DNA of 5,866 bases, taken from the NCBI RefSeq assembly GCF_001652265.1, contig NZ_LWBS01000038.1, positions 1-5,866 on the forward strand, in the 5' to 3' direction. The stretch comes from Rhizobium leguminosarum. Its GTDB lineage: Bacteria; Pseudomonadota; Alphaproteobacteria; Rhizobiales; Rhizobiaceae. The number at the start of each line of letters is the position of its first letter. Positions within the stretch are counted from its first letter, which is position 1. Below, piece after piece: positions 1-5,555 of this stretch. A program made the translations under genes and the position numbers. The notes beneath the pieces are model-generated. The model did no database searches. It was not told the origin of the DNA and was given only the letters and a program-made list of their open reading frames with translations.

Positions 1-105
1 AACGTCGATCCGCAGGCCTGGCTCACCCAGACCCTCGAGCGCATAGCCAACAGCTGGCCCAGCAGCGAAATCGATGCACTCATGCCGTGGAACTACACAG
101 GCTGA
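1..105 (+). CDS. tnpC: IS66 family transposase TnpC, C-terminal end only (runs off the window)
   Basis: The frame is open from base 1 to the TGA at 103-105 and gives 34 residues. It contains NVDPQAWLTQTLERIA and ends DALMPWNYTG. This pattern, a DPQAWL helix followed by a short linker and a final PWN(W/Y), is the conserved C-terminal tail of IS66-family DDE transposases (the IS66 C-terminal element). TnpC is the catalytic subunit of the three-gene IS66 transposition module tnpA-tnpB-tnpC. The catalytic residues lie outside the window, so activity cannot be judged. The stop lies 22 bp before the terminal repeat at 106-127, the normal arrangement at an IS66 right end. The gene therefore belongs to a different IS66 copy from the tnpA/tnpB that follows. 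Confidence 0.88.
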   Translation, partial: NVDPQAWLTQTLERIANSWPSSEIDALMPWNYTG

Positions 106-127
106 ACGGCCTCGGCTTGCCGCTTAC
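106..127. repeat. Right terminal inverted repeat of the upstream IS66 element
   Basis: The sequence just after the tnpC stop ends in GCTTGCCGCTTAC. Read inward from the tip this is GTAAGCGGCAAGC, and IS66-family tips typically begin GTAAGCG. The element edge is placed at base 127. IS66 elements usually duplicate 8 bp of target; the adjacent 8 bases are CACTTAAC (128-135). The matching copy and the left end lie outside the window, so the call rests on motif and position only. Confidence 0.68.
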
Positions 128-135
128 CACTTAAC

Positions 136-140
136 GGAGG
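136..140 (+). promoter_or_regulatory. Ribosome binding site for IS66 tnpA (supports a GTG start)
   Basis: A strong GGAGG Shine-Dalgarno sequence lies 10 bases before the GTG at 151. It supports this non-ATG start over any later in-frame ATG, the first of which would remove the helix-turn-helix region. The site lies only 9 bp inside the edge of the neighbouring IS66 element, so transcription must come from within that element or farther upstream. Confidence 0.7.
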
Positions 141-150
141 TGGACACCAA

Positions 151-579
151 GTGATTGAGGATGATGAACAGAAACTGCTGGTGAGACGGATTTTGCGCAA
201 CGGCCGCCGGCGGTACGACGCGGCGTCGAAAGAGCGGCTTGTTGCGGCCTGCCTGGAGCCTGGCGTGTCGGTATCGCGACTTGCGCTTGAACATGGGATC
301 AATGCCAACCTTCTTCGGAAATGGATAAAGACGACCAAAGACGCCGTTGCTTTGCCGCCACTTGCACAGTCTGCGTTCATTCCGGTTCAAGTCAGCGCCG
401 CGGACCACAGCCTGCCTATGCAGGGCAATTCGGTGGGCAGGCCTGCCCCTCGTGGTGAGCAACGGTTGTCGAAGTCGGAAAGCATGGGCCCGTCGCCACT
501 CCCAGCCAAGGTGAGCGCGTCTTTGCCGAACGGCGTGAAGCTTTCGCTGGAATGCTGTGATCTGGATACGATACGTTGA
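151..579 (+). CDS. tnpA: IS66 family accessory protein TnpA (helix-turn-helix), C-terminus altered by frameshift
   Basis: The product has 142 residues and starts with GTG behind a good ribosome binding site. Residues about 22-62 form a transposase-type helix-turn-helix: YDAASKERLVAACLEPGVSV, then SRLALEHGINANLLRKW. This domain presumably binds the element's ends. A low-complexity linker follows, and then the LPNGVKLSLE segment typical of the TnpA C-terminal region. The frame ends at TGA 577-579, earlier than expected. The 5-mer ATACG occurs twice in tandem (566-570 and 571-575). Removing one copy lets the frame continue as LTAIIGALSHVQTGR to a stop at 621-623, overlapping the tnpB start by 20 bases, which is the usual tightly coupled arrangement. 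The tail is therefore probably lost to a 5-bp duplication. The protein may still fold, but the element lacks tnpC anyway. Confidence 0.85.
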   Translation: MIEDDEQKLLVRRILRNGRRRYDAASKERLVAACLEPGVSVSRLALEHGINANLLRKWIKTTKDAVALPPLAQSAFIPVQVSAADHSLPMQGNSVGRPAPRGEQRLSKSESMGPSPLPAKVSASLPNGVKLSLECCDLDTIR

Positions 580-603
580 CGGCAATCATCGGAGCATTGA
601 GCC

Positions 604-957
604 ATGTTCAGACTGGGCGCTGATATCAAGGTCTACCTGCATCGCGAACCGATAGACTTTCGCGCCGGCATAAACAGTCTTGCGGTCCTGGTGCAGGAAG
701 TGATGGAGCTTGACCCGTTTGCGCCTGCGGTCTTTGCGTTTTGCAATCGCCGCCGCGACCGGATGAAGTTGTTGTTCTTCGATCGGTCCGGTTTTGTGAT
801 GGTACTGAAGCGATTGACGGAAGACAGGTTCAGATGGCCACGCCGGGAGACTGCGGTGGTGACGCTTTCGACCGAGCAGCTCCATTGGATACTTGACGGC
901 ATCGATATCGACGCGATGGTCCGCCATCCGGTGCGGCAATACCAGATCGCCGGCTGA
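604..957 (+). CDS. tnpB: IS66 family accessory protein TnpB (IS66 Orf2-like)
   Basis: This 117-residue product is full length for the IS66 Orf2/TnpB family, usually about 115-120 residues. It carries the family's hallmark segments in order: a start MFRLGADIKVYLHREPIDFR, the AGINSLAVLVQE helix, FAFCNRRRDRMKLLFFDRSG, LKRLTEDRFRWPR, and LHWILDGIDIDAM near the C-terminus. TnpB is needed for transposition in IS66 elements that carry it, but its biochemical role is not well defined. A GGAG at 591-594 sits 9 bases before the ATG. In an intact element the tnpA stop would overlap this start, suggesting translational coupling; here the overlap is lost through the tnpA frameshift. No tnpC follows. The gene converges on the protease gene with a 51-bp gap. 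Confidence 0.92.
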   Translation: MFRLGADIKVYLHREPIDFRAGINSLAVLVQEVMELDPFAPAVFAFCNRRRDRMKLLFFDRSGFVMVLKRLTEDRFRWPRRETAVVTLSTEQLHWILDGIDIDAMVRHPVRQYQIAG

Positions 958-970
958 CGGCTCTCGACTT

Positions 971-985
971 CTGCGGTTGACGCAG
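971..985. repeat. Short inverted repeat between the convergent tnpB and protease genes
   Basis: CTGCG and CGCAG form a perfect 5-bp stem around a 5-base loop. It lies in the 51-bp gap between the 3' ends of tnpB and ietS. It could be a weak bidirectional transcription stop, but no T-run follows on either strand. Chance or an internal part of the IS66 remnant is equally possible. Confidence 0.25.
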
Positions 986-1008
986 CGGTACGGTTCAGAT
1001 TCCGCGCT

Positions 1009-3468
1009 TCATCCGGCTGGAATTTCAACCTCGAGCTTGTTCTCGATCGCGGTGTAGATGTCGATGTCTGCGCCCGGTGCCCGGATAGACACTACAAGCG
1101 CGTAGCGGGCTGCCCGATCCCAACGCTGAAGTCCTGGCTTTTCCTTCCACCAGCCGCTGACCGGGAAGACGCCGATCGCATCACGTTCGGCGAGCGCCGC
1201 AGCGCTGCCCCGCCAGATGTCGGAATGCACCGACCCTCGATCACGTATCATGCCGAGGAACCAGTTGTCGCCACCGGCCGCGCCAATCTGACCTTCTTCC
1301 TCTGCTTCCGCGGCTCTGTTGATGCGCGTCCGGAACTGTTGCAGATCTTCAAGAGAGCGTTTGACGGCAAATCGTAGAGAGTGTGACGAATAACGATGCC
1401 GACGTGTCCACCCGCGTTCGCCTGGATTGGGTTCGATGAAATACGACAGCGTGATCCTAAGCTCCACGTCAGCTGCGCCGAGATCGAGAAGCTCGTCGCG
1501 TGGCCATGGCAAAGCGTGCAGGTTCATGCTTCGGGTCTTGATCCTCGAGTCTTCCTTTTTGAACGGCAGCAAAACGTCTTCGACTACAAGGGTCGCGTCG
1601 TCCGTAGCGCTTCTCAACGCACGGGAAATGTCAGGCACGCCCCAGCCGTAGCGTCGGAGCATTGCCATTTTCATGGCTTGCGTGCCGGCGCCGTCGAAAT
1701 GGCCTTTCATTGCCGGCGTCCATTCGGCGGAATGAATGGCGAGCCCCCGTACCGTTTCCGGCCAAAGAGTCGAACGAGCGGCGATGATGTTCGCACAAAA
1801 GTTCGCGCCAAGCGCAGCGGCGGCGCTCGTATCTCCAAATGTATCGAACAAACGAATATTGGGTCGGTAGTACGTCGTCAGCAGCTGCAGATCATCGACG
1901 TGAGAACTCGGGTTCACGCCGTCGTGCGCGAAGTTTCCACCTTCGAAGACGACATCCGGCCTGACCGGCCATTGACGATCCCACGTGCCCGAAGTCCTGC
2001 TGGCTGGTGATAGATCACCGGCCGGAGCGACCGCAGCCCAATCGCCGAACGCCGGATCAACGATATTGATCTTGTCAGTATAGGCTCCGACAACGAGCGC
2101 GTTCCAAGCCTGGGCTGGGCTTTCCGCCTCCTCCAGATCATTTCGATCGGGATAGTCTGCCGCGTGGATGTCACCGCGGAGATTGCCGGCGGCGATGACC
2201 ATCAGACGTCGAAGAGCGCCTCCACCGTAGGTCAGCTGATCGACGGCAGCCGACCAGGACGAAGGACGTCCGCGTGCGAGGCCGATTTCGCTTGTGACCG
2301 CCATGCAAAAAACCCGCTTGCGAAGGGGGGCGCTTGCCTCGGCCTTGGTCATGCTGGTTTCTGTAATCGCTCCATATAGCAACGGATCATTGCCACCGTT
2401 TGGCGGGAGGATTTTTACAGTCTCAAGCCAATAGGGCAATTGCACCGCGCCTTGCTGCGCGAGCGTCTGCTGGAGATCGCCATAGAGCGCCACGCCAGAC
2501 ATCGAAGTGCCATGCCCGTTCCAGAACTGGCTATCGCCCACACCCCAATCGTCGTCGTATGCATGCTGGTTGGCGGCCGGCAACGCGGGAGCGATCAAAG
2601 GGTGTTGCCTTGTCGCTCCGCTGTCGAGCAGGCATATCGCCGGCGCGAGCGCGTCCGGGGCGACAAGACGACCCACGAGATCCTCTGCCCACTCAACTTG
2701 CTCAGGTGCCCCCATTTCCAAAAAGACTGATGGTGTATCCTTGGCGAGTCGAAGTTCGGCGATAGCGTCCGAATTGCTCACGACGCGTGAGATCGTGGCT
2801 TCTGTGCCGTGGGCGAGCACGACATCTCGTTCAGGAAAGCGGATTGCATGATCCTTGAGAGGAATATTCAAACGGCCAGCCACTGTTCGAAACGATGCGA
2901 GCCTTCCGTCCCTGATCCAGACTTCCCACCAGGCTGCTGCGTTCGGCTGAGGATAGAGCTCAGGAGCGTCGGTGAACAGTGATCGCACGGCAGCCAAACG
3001 AACATCTTCAATACGCGCAATCAGCGCTTCGTTTTTCGGCCGGCCGGTCTCCGTCTGCTCGGTCCGATAGGCATCGACCTTCTTGCTGTAGAACTCAAGT
3101 GAGTGCTCAGGCACGAAGACGGTCGCGGTGATACTCTCCTCGCCAGCAGCAACCTGAGGAACCGCGACGAGTTCAATGCCAGCCGGTTTGTTTTCCAATG
3201 CGTCGACGGCACCCCGTTCAGCCACGGGAATTTCAAACTGCAGATAAAAGCCACGATCGCCTTCCGCAATGCCGGGTTCCCTCGCGGCCATAGTCTGCTG
3301 CGCTTCGGCGATAGCGGTTGCAAGCGATTGAGAAAGCTTTGCAGCGTGTTGCGCGCGTGCACGGGCAGGGGGTAGACCGGAAATGACCGTACGCGGCGAG
3401 GTGTAAGGCTCCGCTTGCCCGCCACCGTCCAAGAAAAAGTGAGATCGATCGCGAGGCGGTCTGGCCAT
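1009..3468 (-). CDS. ietS: Subtilisin-like S8 family serine protease, IetS-type anti-phage effector
   Basis: This 819-residue cytoplasmic-type protease has no signal peptide or membrane segment. Residues 1-270 are a family-specific N-terminal region, including FYLQFEIPV at 74-82. The S8 domain follows with a complete catalytic triad: Asp282 in AICLLDSG, His319 in WNGHGTSMSG, and Ser548 in FGDTSAAAA. The oxyanion-hole Asn429 is in VIAAGN. The serine motif has GDTSAAAA in place of the classical GTSMAxP. A long C-terminal region (about 640-819) includes LRITLSYFIEPNPG and looks like a beta-rich module. The ATG is 15 bp after the ATPase stop with only a weak AAGG nearby, so translation is probably coupled. 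Known: an AAA+ ATPase next to a subtilase of this size is the IetAS defence system found in anti-phage screens of defence islands. Inference: the protease is the effector, controlled by the ATPase. The target is unknown. Family assignment is from motifs and gene pairing. Confidence 0.9.
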   Translation of the reverse strand: MARPPRDRSHFFLDGGGQAEPYTSPRTVISGLPPARARAQHAAKLSQSLATAIAEAQQTMAAREPGIAEGDRGFYLQFEIPVAERGAVDALENKPAGIELVAVPQVAAGEESITATVFVPEHSLEFYSKKVDAYRTEQTETGRPKNEALIARIEDVRLAAVRSLFTDAPELYPQPNAAAWWEVWIRDGRLASFRTVAGRLNIPLKDHAIRFPERDVVLAHGTEATISRVVSNSDAIAELRLAKDTPSVFLEMGAPEQVEWAEDLVGRLVAPDALAPAICLLDSGATRQHPLIAPALPAANQHAYDDDWGVGDSQFWNGHGTSMSGVALYGDLQQTLAQQGAVQLPYWLETVKILPPNGGNDPLLYGAITETSMTKAEASAPLRKRVFCMAVTSEIGLARGRPSSWSAAVDQLTYGGGALRRLMVIAAGNLRGDIHAADYPDRNDLEEAESPAQAWNALVVGAYTDKINIVDPAFGDWAAVAPAGDLSPASRTSGTWDRQWPVRPDVVFEGGNFAHDGVNPSSHVDDLQLLTTYYRPNIRLFDTFGDTSAAAALGANFCANIIAARSTLWPETVRGLAIHSAEWTPAMKGHFDGAGTQAMKMAMLRRYGWGVPDISRALRSATDDATLVVEDVLLPFKKEDSRIKTRSMNLHALPWPRDELLDLGAADVELRITLSYFIEPNPGERGWTRRHRYSSHSLRFAVKRSLEDLQQFRTRINRAAEAEEEGQIGAAGGDNWFLGMIRDRGSVHSDIWRGSAAALAERDAIGVFPVSGWWKEKPGLQRWDRAARYALVVSIRAPGADIDIYTAIENKLEVEIPAG

Positions 3469-3483
3469 GTACTGCTTGTCGCC

Positions 3484-4467
3484 TTATCGCATCGTGTTGT
3501 GACGTTCCGACAGAGCACCAAGCAGTAGAGAGGTTTCGACCGTCGGCTTGTCGCTCAAGATAGCGACCTTCGCCGCTTCGTCCGCAGCTCGCGCTATCTC
3601 CGCCTGACTGAGCCCCTTGGCTGCATCCAGGATTGCCGACCAATTCATCTTCTTTGGCTTAAAGCGTGACAAATGCGTCTCCAGGATTCCACGCGTGATG
3701 CGTTCGTCCGGTAGTTCGTACGCGATGACATCGTCAAAGCGACGGAAAATCGCCCTATCGAGAAGTTCTGGATGGTTCGTGGCAGCGATGATTAGGCTCG
3801 GGCCATGGTCGTTCTCGATGAACTGGAGAAAGGAGTTCAGCACACGACGAATCTCGCCGACATCATTTGGCCCGGACCGCCGCGATCCGATCGCATCGAA
3901 TTCGTCGAAGAAATACACGCCCCGTTGCGCCGCGACGGCATCGAATACCAGTCTCAAGCGCGAAGCTGTCTCTCCCATGAGTTTGCCGATGAGGCCATCA
4001 TAAAGCACTGTAAAAAGCGGCAACTTAAGTTCATGCGCCAACGCCGCCGCAGTCATTGTCTTGCCAGACCCTGGTGGGCCGACAAGGAGCAACTTGCGAC
4101 GAGGTGTCAGGCCATGGGCTTGCAGGCGCTCTTGGTGCCGCTGTTCAGCGATCACTCTTCCAAGCCGCTCGCGAAGCTCCTCGGACAAGATCATGTCTGC
4201 TAGCCGCGTGTCCGAGAAACGTGCGGCGAGCAATTTCGTCAACTCGCCTTTCGGCTGTGCGATCGGCACTGGGCCCGCGCCAATGCGTGCGACCGTCGAG
4301 GTCTTGCCACGAGCGGCGTCGATGAGCTCTTTGAGCTCCTGAGCGAGCTTGCCATGACCTTGTCGGGCTTCGTGCGCGGCAAGCTGTGTCGCCACGGAAA
4401 GGAAGCGACCTTCATCTCCGTCTATGTGGCTCTTCAGCAAAGCTACGATGTGTTGTGCCGTGGTCAT
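3484..4467 (-). CDS. ietA: AAA+ family ATPase, IetA-type partner of the S8 protease
   Basis: This 327-residue protein has one AAA+ module of the classical FtsH/spastin/proteasome-ATPase style. Residues 1-110 form a helical N-terminal region with no membrane segment. Walker A is GPPGSGKT at 130-137. A probable pore-loop region, DGLIGKLMGETASRL, spans about 157-171. Walker B is VYFFDEFD at 184-191, sensor 1 is AATN at 228-231, and FRRFDD at 241-246 supplies candidate arginine fingers Arg242/Arg243. The C-terminal lid is about 255-305 and includes GLSQAEIARAADEAA. All residues needed for nucleotide binding and hydrolysis are present, so an active hexamer is expected. It is the first gene of the operon with ietS and presumably senses infection, unfolds substrates for the protease or holds it inactive; these roles are inference. 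The ATG at 4467 is preceded only by a weak GAG, so the exact start is moderately certain. Confidence 0.9.
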   Translation of the reverse strand: MTTAQHIVALLKSHIDGDEGRFLSVATQLAAHEARQGHGKLAQELKELIDAARGKTSTVARIGAGPVPIAQPKGELTKLLAARFSDTRLADMILSEELRERLGRVIAEQRHQERLQAHGLTPRRKLLLVGPPGSGKTMTAAALAHELKLPLFTVLYDGLIGKLMGETASRLRLVFDAVAAQRGVYFFDEFDAIGSRRSGPNDVGEIRRVLNSFLQFIENDHGPSLIIAATNHPELLDRAIFRRFDDVIAYELPDERITRGILETHLSRFKPKKMNWSAILDAAKGLSQAEIARAADEAAKVAILSDKPTVETSLLLGALSERHNTMR

Positions 4468-4497
4468 TTTCTCGAACTAATCGTTGGTCAGCTGGTC

Positions 4498-4512
4498 GGT
4501 GCCATAGGCACC
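4498..4512. promoter_or_regulatory. Perfect inverted repeat upstream of ietA (operator or leader hairpin candidate)
   Basis: GGTGCC-ATA-GGCACC is a perfect 6-bp inverted repeat with a 3-base centre, lying 30 bp before the ietA ATG. It could bind a dimeric repressor or form a small hairpin in the ietAS mRNA leader. A very weak promoter candidate in the minus-strand sense lies just upstream (CTGACA, 17 bp, GCTAAG), which would place this repeat near the transcription start. The promoter itself is not convincing. Confidence 0.35.
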
Positions 4513-4541
4513 TTAGCGTCTATCCATTTCAATGTGTCAGA

Positions 4542-4568
4542 TATTTCTCGTACGTCGTTTCAGAAATA
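4542..4568. repeat. 7-bp inverted repeat in the ietAS upstream region
   Basis: TATTTCT (4542-4548) and AGAAATA (4562-4568) are perfect inverted copies separated by 13 bases, with centres 20 bp apart, about two helical turns. This spacing would suit a dimeric regulator on one DNA face, 75-100 bp before the ietA start. The arms are AT-rich, so chance is a real possibility. Confidence 0.3.
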
Positions 4569-4570
4569 AA

Positions 4571-4582
4571 TCTGTCCACAGA
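4571..4582. repeat. Small palindrome TCTGT-CC-ACAGA upstream of ietAS
   Basis: This perfect 5-bp inverted repeat with a 2-base centre lies immediately beside the 4542-4568 repeat. It partly resembles a DnaA box (CTGTCCACA against TTATCCACA, 7 of 9), but it is isolated. Low weight. Confidence 0.2.
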
Positions 4583-4609
4583 TACTCCCTCAGGTTGCAA
4601 AGGCTATCG

Positions 4610-4738
4610 TTATGCATCGCACAAGGCGTTTAACATTTCCTTGTACTCTTCGGGTTGCCCGGTCGCGTGCAAGTTAAATCTTTCTCCATGTGTATGTTCC
4701 CGGCTGATTGACTTTCTCACCCTTCGCGCCGGGTATCC
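4610..4738 (-). pseudogene. Possible 3' remnant of an unrecognised gene cut off by the IS6 element
   Basis: Reading out of the IS6 element on the minus strand, one frame stays open for 42 codons from the IS edge (4738) to a TAA at 4610-4612. It contains ERFNLHATGQPEEYKEMLNA, which looks protein-like. A second frame is open for the first 20 codons and contains PGAKGEKVNQPGTYTW, also protein-like, so the true frame or an internal frameshift cannot be settled. I do not recognise either sequence. Neither resembles the missing C-terminus of the older IS6 transposase on the other side of the insertion. This may simply be non-coding sequence. Confidence 0.25.
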
Positions 4739-4753
4739 GGCACTGTAAAGTTA
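4739..4753. repeat. Terminal inverted repeat of the IS6 element (transposase 3' side)
   Basis: GGCACTGTAAAGTTA matches the reverse complement of the opposite end (5541-5555) at 13 of 15 positions; the differences are TG against CT at positions 6-7. The GGCACTGT start resembles well-known IS6-family tips, such as that of IS26. Confidence 0.8.
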
Positions 4754-4792
4754 TCAGCGGATTGATGCAGCGATAGCTGGCCGGGACGGCTG

Positions 4793-5506
4793 TCAGGCTG
4801 CGGCGACACACGCGATTTTGTTCCAGATTTGCATGGCGGCGTTACGCAGGTCTCGATGTTGAGCCGATGACAGCGTATTGCGGGGAAAGTGGAACAGGTT
4901 GGCAATCGGATCATGGATGGAAACGAACCGCTGAAGCTGGCGTGCCGACTTGAAGCGTTTCATGGTCCTTTCGCGTCGTCGGGTCGGCTGGTGCGAATTT
5001 TCCGCTCGATTATTGAGGCCTTTGTGCGACCGGTGTTCGACACCGGGCATGAGGTCGCGCCTGGCGGCATCATAGGACCGGAGCTTGTCGGTGATCATGA
5101 CCCGTGGTGTCCGCCCTTGAGCCTTCAGCAACTTACGCATCAGACGCTTTGCCGCCTTGGCATTTCGGCGGCTTTGCACCAGCACTTCGAGGACGAAGCC
5201 GTCCTGATCGACGGCACGCCAGAGCCACTGCTTCTTGCCATTGATGGCCACCACACATTCGTCGAGATGCCATTTGTCGCCCAGGCAGCCGGCTGACCGT
5301 CGCTTGATCTCCCGGGCGAAATGCCGTCCGAATTTCTCCGCCCAGCTTCGAATGGTCTGCGTGACGATGATGCCGCGGGCCGCCAGCATGTCCTCAACCA
5401 TGCGCAGGCTGAGCGGAAAGCGAAAGTAGAGCCATACCGCGTGCGCAATGATCTCAGCGGGAAAGCGGTGGCGACGATAAAGCGGATCACGAGCAACTTC
5501 TGACAT
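4793..5506 (-). CDS. IS6 family transposase (DDE), full length
   Basis: From the ATG at 5506 the product has 237 residues and begins MSEVARDPLYRRHRFPAEII, the usual N-terminus for rhizobial IS6 transposases. An in-frame GTG at 5521 would add five residues, and neither start has a clear ribosome binding site. An N-terminal helix-turn-helix (about 25-60) precedes the DDE catalytic core. The acidic triad is Asp82 in WHLDECVV, Asp140 in MITDKLRSY and Glu169 in NNRAENSHQP. The family lysine/arginine segment follows the glutamate (RRRERTMKRFKS). The region around GIIVTQTIRSW appears one residue shorter than the GIIVS(H/Y)xT form I recall, an observation from memory. The enzyme cuts and joins the IS ends during replicative transposition. 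No stop or frameshift is seen, so the gene looks functional. Confidence 0.92.
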   Translation of the reverse strand: MSEVARDPLYRRHRFPAEIIAHAVWLYFRFPLSLRMVEDMLAARGIIVTQTIRSWAEKFGRHFAREIKRRSAGCLGDKWHLDECVVAINGKKQWLWRAVDQDGFVLEVLVQSRRNAKAAKRLMRKLLKAQGRTPRVMITDKLRSYDAARRDLMPGVEHRSHKGLNNRAENSHQPTRRRERTMKRFKSARQLQRFVSIHDPIANLFHFPRNTLSSAQHRDLRNAAMQIWNKIACVAAA

Positions 5507-5540
5507 GGCCCATGTACGCACATCTTCATCAGCCGTCGGT

Positions 5541-5555
5541 TAACTTTAAGGTGCC
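5541..5555. repeat. Terminal inverted repeat of the IS6 element (transposase 5' side)
   Basis: TAACTTTAAGGTGCC reads from the outer tip inward as GGCACCTTAAAGTTA and pairs with 4739-4753 at 13 of 15 positions. It lies 34 bp upstream of the GTG and 49 bp upstream of the ATG start candidates. It marks the junction with the older transposase remnant. Confidence 0.8.

Larger units (their letters stand above)
128..957 (+). mobile_element. Incomplete IS66 family element (tnpA-tnpB, no tnpC)
   Basis: This is the body of a second IS66 copy. It has tnpA and tnpB in the usual order and orientation, but the large tnpC that should follow tnpB is missing. Within about 50 bp of the tnpB stop the sequence becomes the 3' end of the oppositely oriented protease gene. 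On the left, only 23 bp separate the end of the neighbouring IS66 element from the tnpA start codon, so this copy has also lost its own left tip, or had it displaced. The right border is uncertain: bases 958-1008 may be IS leader or protease 3' flank. Without TnpC it cannot move by itself. Confidence 0.75.
4739..5555 (-). mobile_element. Complete IS6 family insertion sequence, 817 bp
   Basis: A single full-length IS6-type transposase gene is bracketed by imperfect inverted repeats with outer tips GGCAC. The 817-bp length is within the usual IS6 range of about 0.75-0.9 kb, and the 54-bp and 34-50-bp margins between gene and tips are typical. The flanking 8-mers GGGTATCC (4731-4738) and GGTAGCGA (5556-5563) are not identical, so there is no target duplication. 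That is expected if this copy resulted from a replicon fusion, a deletion or recombination between IS copies; IS6 elements move by replicative cointegrate formation. The right side lies inside an older IS6-family transposase gene, making this a nested element. Confidence 0.85.

Noticed and set aside
124..585. A 153-codon minus-strand frame opposite IS66 tnpA
   Set aside because: The opposite strand carries a clear helix-turn-helix TnpA with a ribosome binding site; this frame shows nothing comparable.
1396..2010. A 204-codon open frame on the plus strand inside the protease gene
   Set aside because: It is antisense to the well-supported S8 protease, has no recognisable motif and reflects the GC-rich codon use of the opposite strand.
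3805..4203. A 132-codon plus-strand frame opposite the ATPase
   Set aside because: It lies entirely antisense to the Walker A and Walker B coding region, with no protein-family features.
4490..4545. A promoter for ietAS (CTGACA, 17 bp, GCTAAG on the minus strand)
   Set aside because: The -10 match is poor; there is not enough to call a promoter, so it is mentioned only as a weak possibility.
4571..4580. DnaA-box-like sequence that might hint at a replication origin
   Set aside because: It is a single 7-of-9 match, with no array of boxes, no iterons and no replication gene nearby.
4386..4748. Plus-strand frame across the ietA start and its upstream region
   Set aside because: It overlaps the ATPase 5' end, runs into the IS6 tip, is rich in Ser/Arg/Cys and has no recognisable domain or ribosome binding site.
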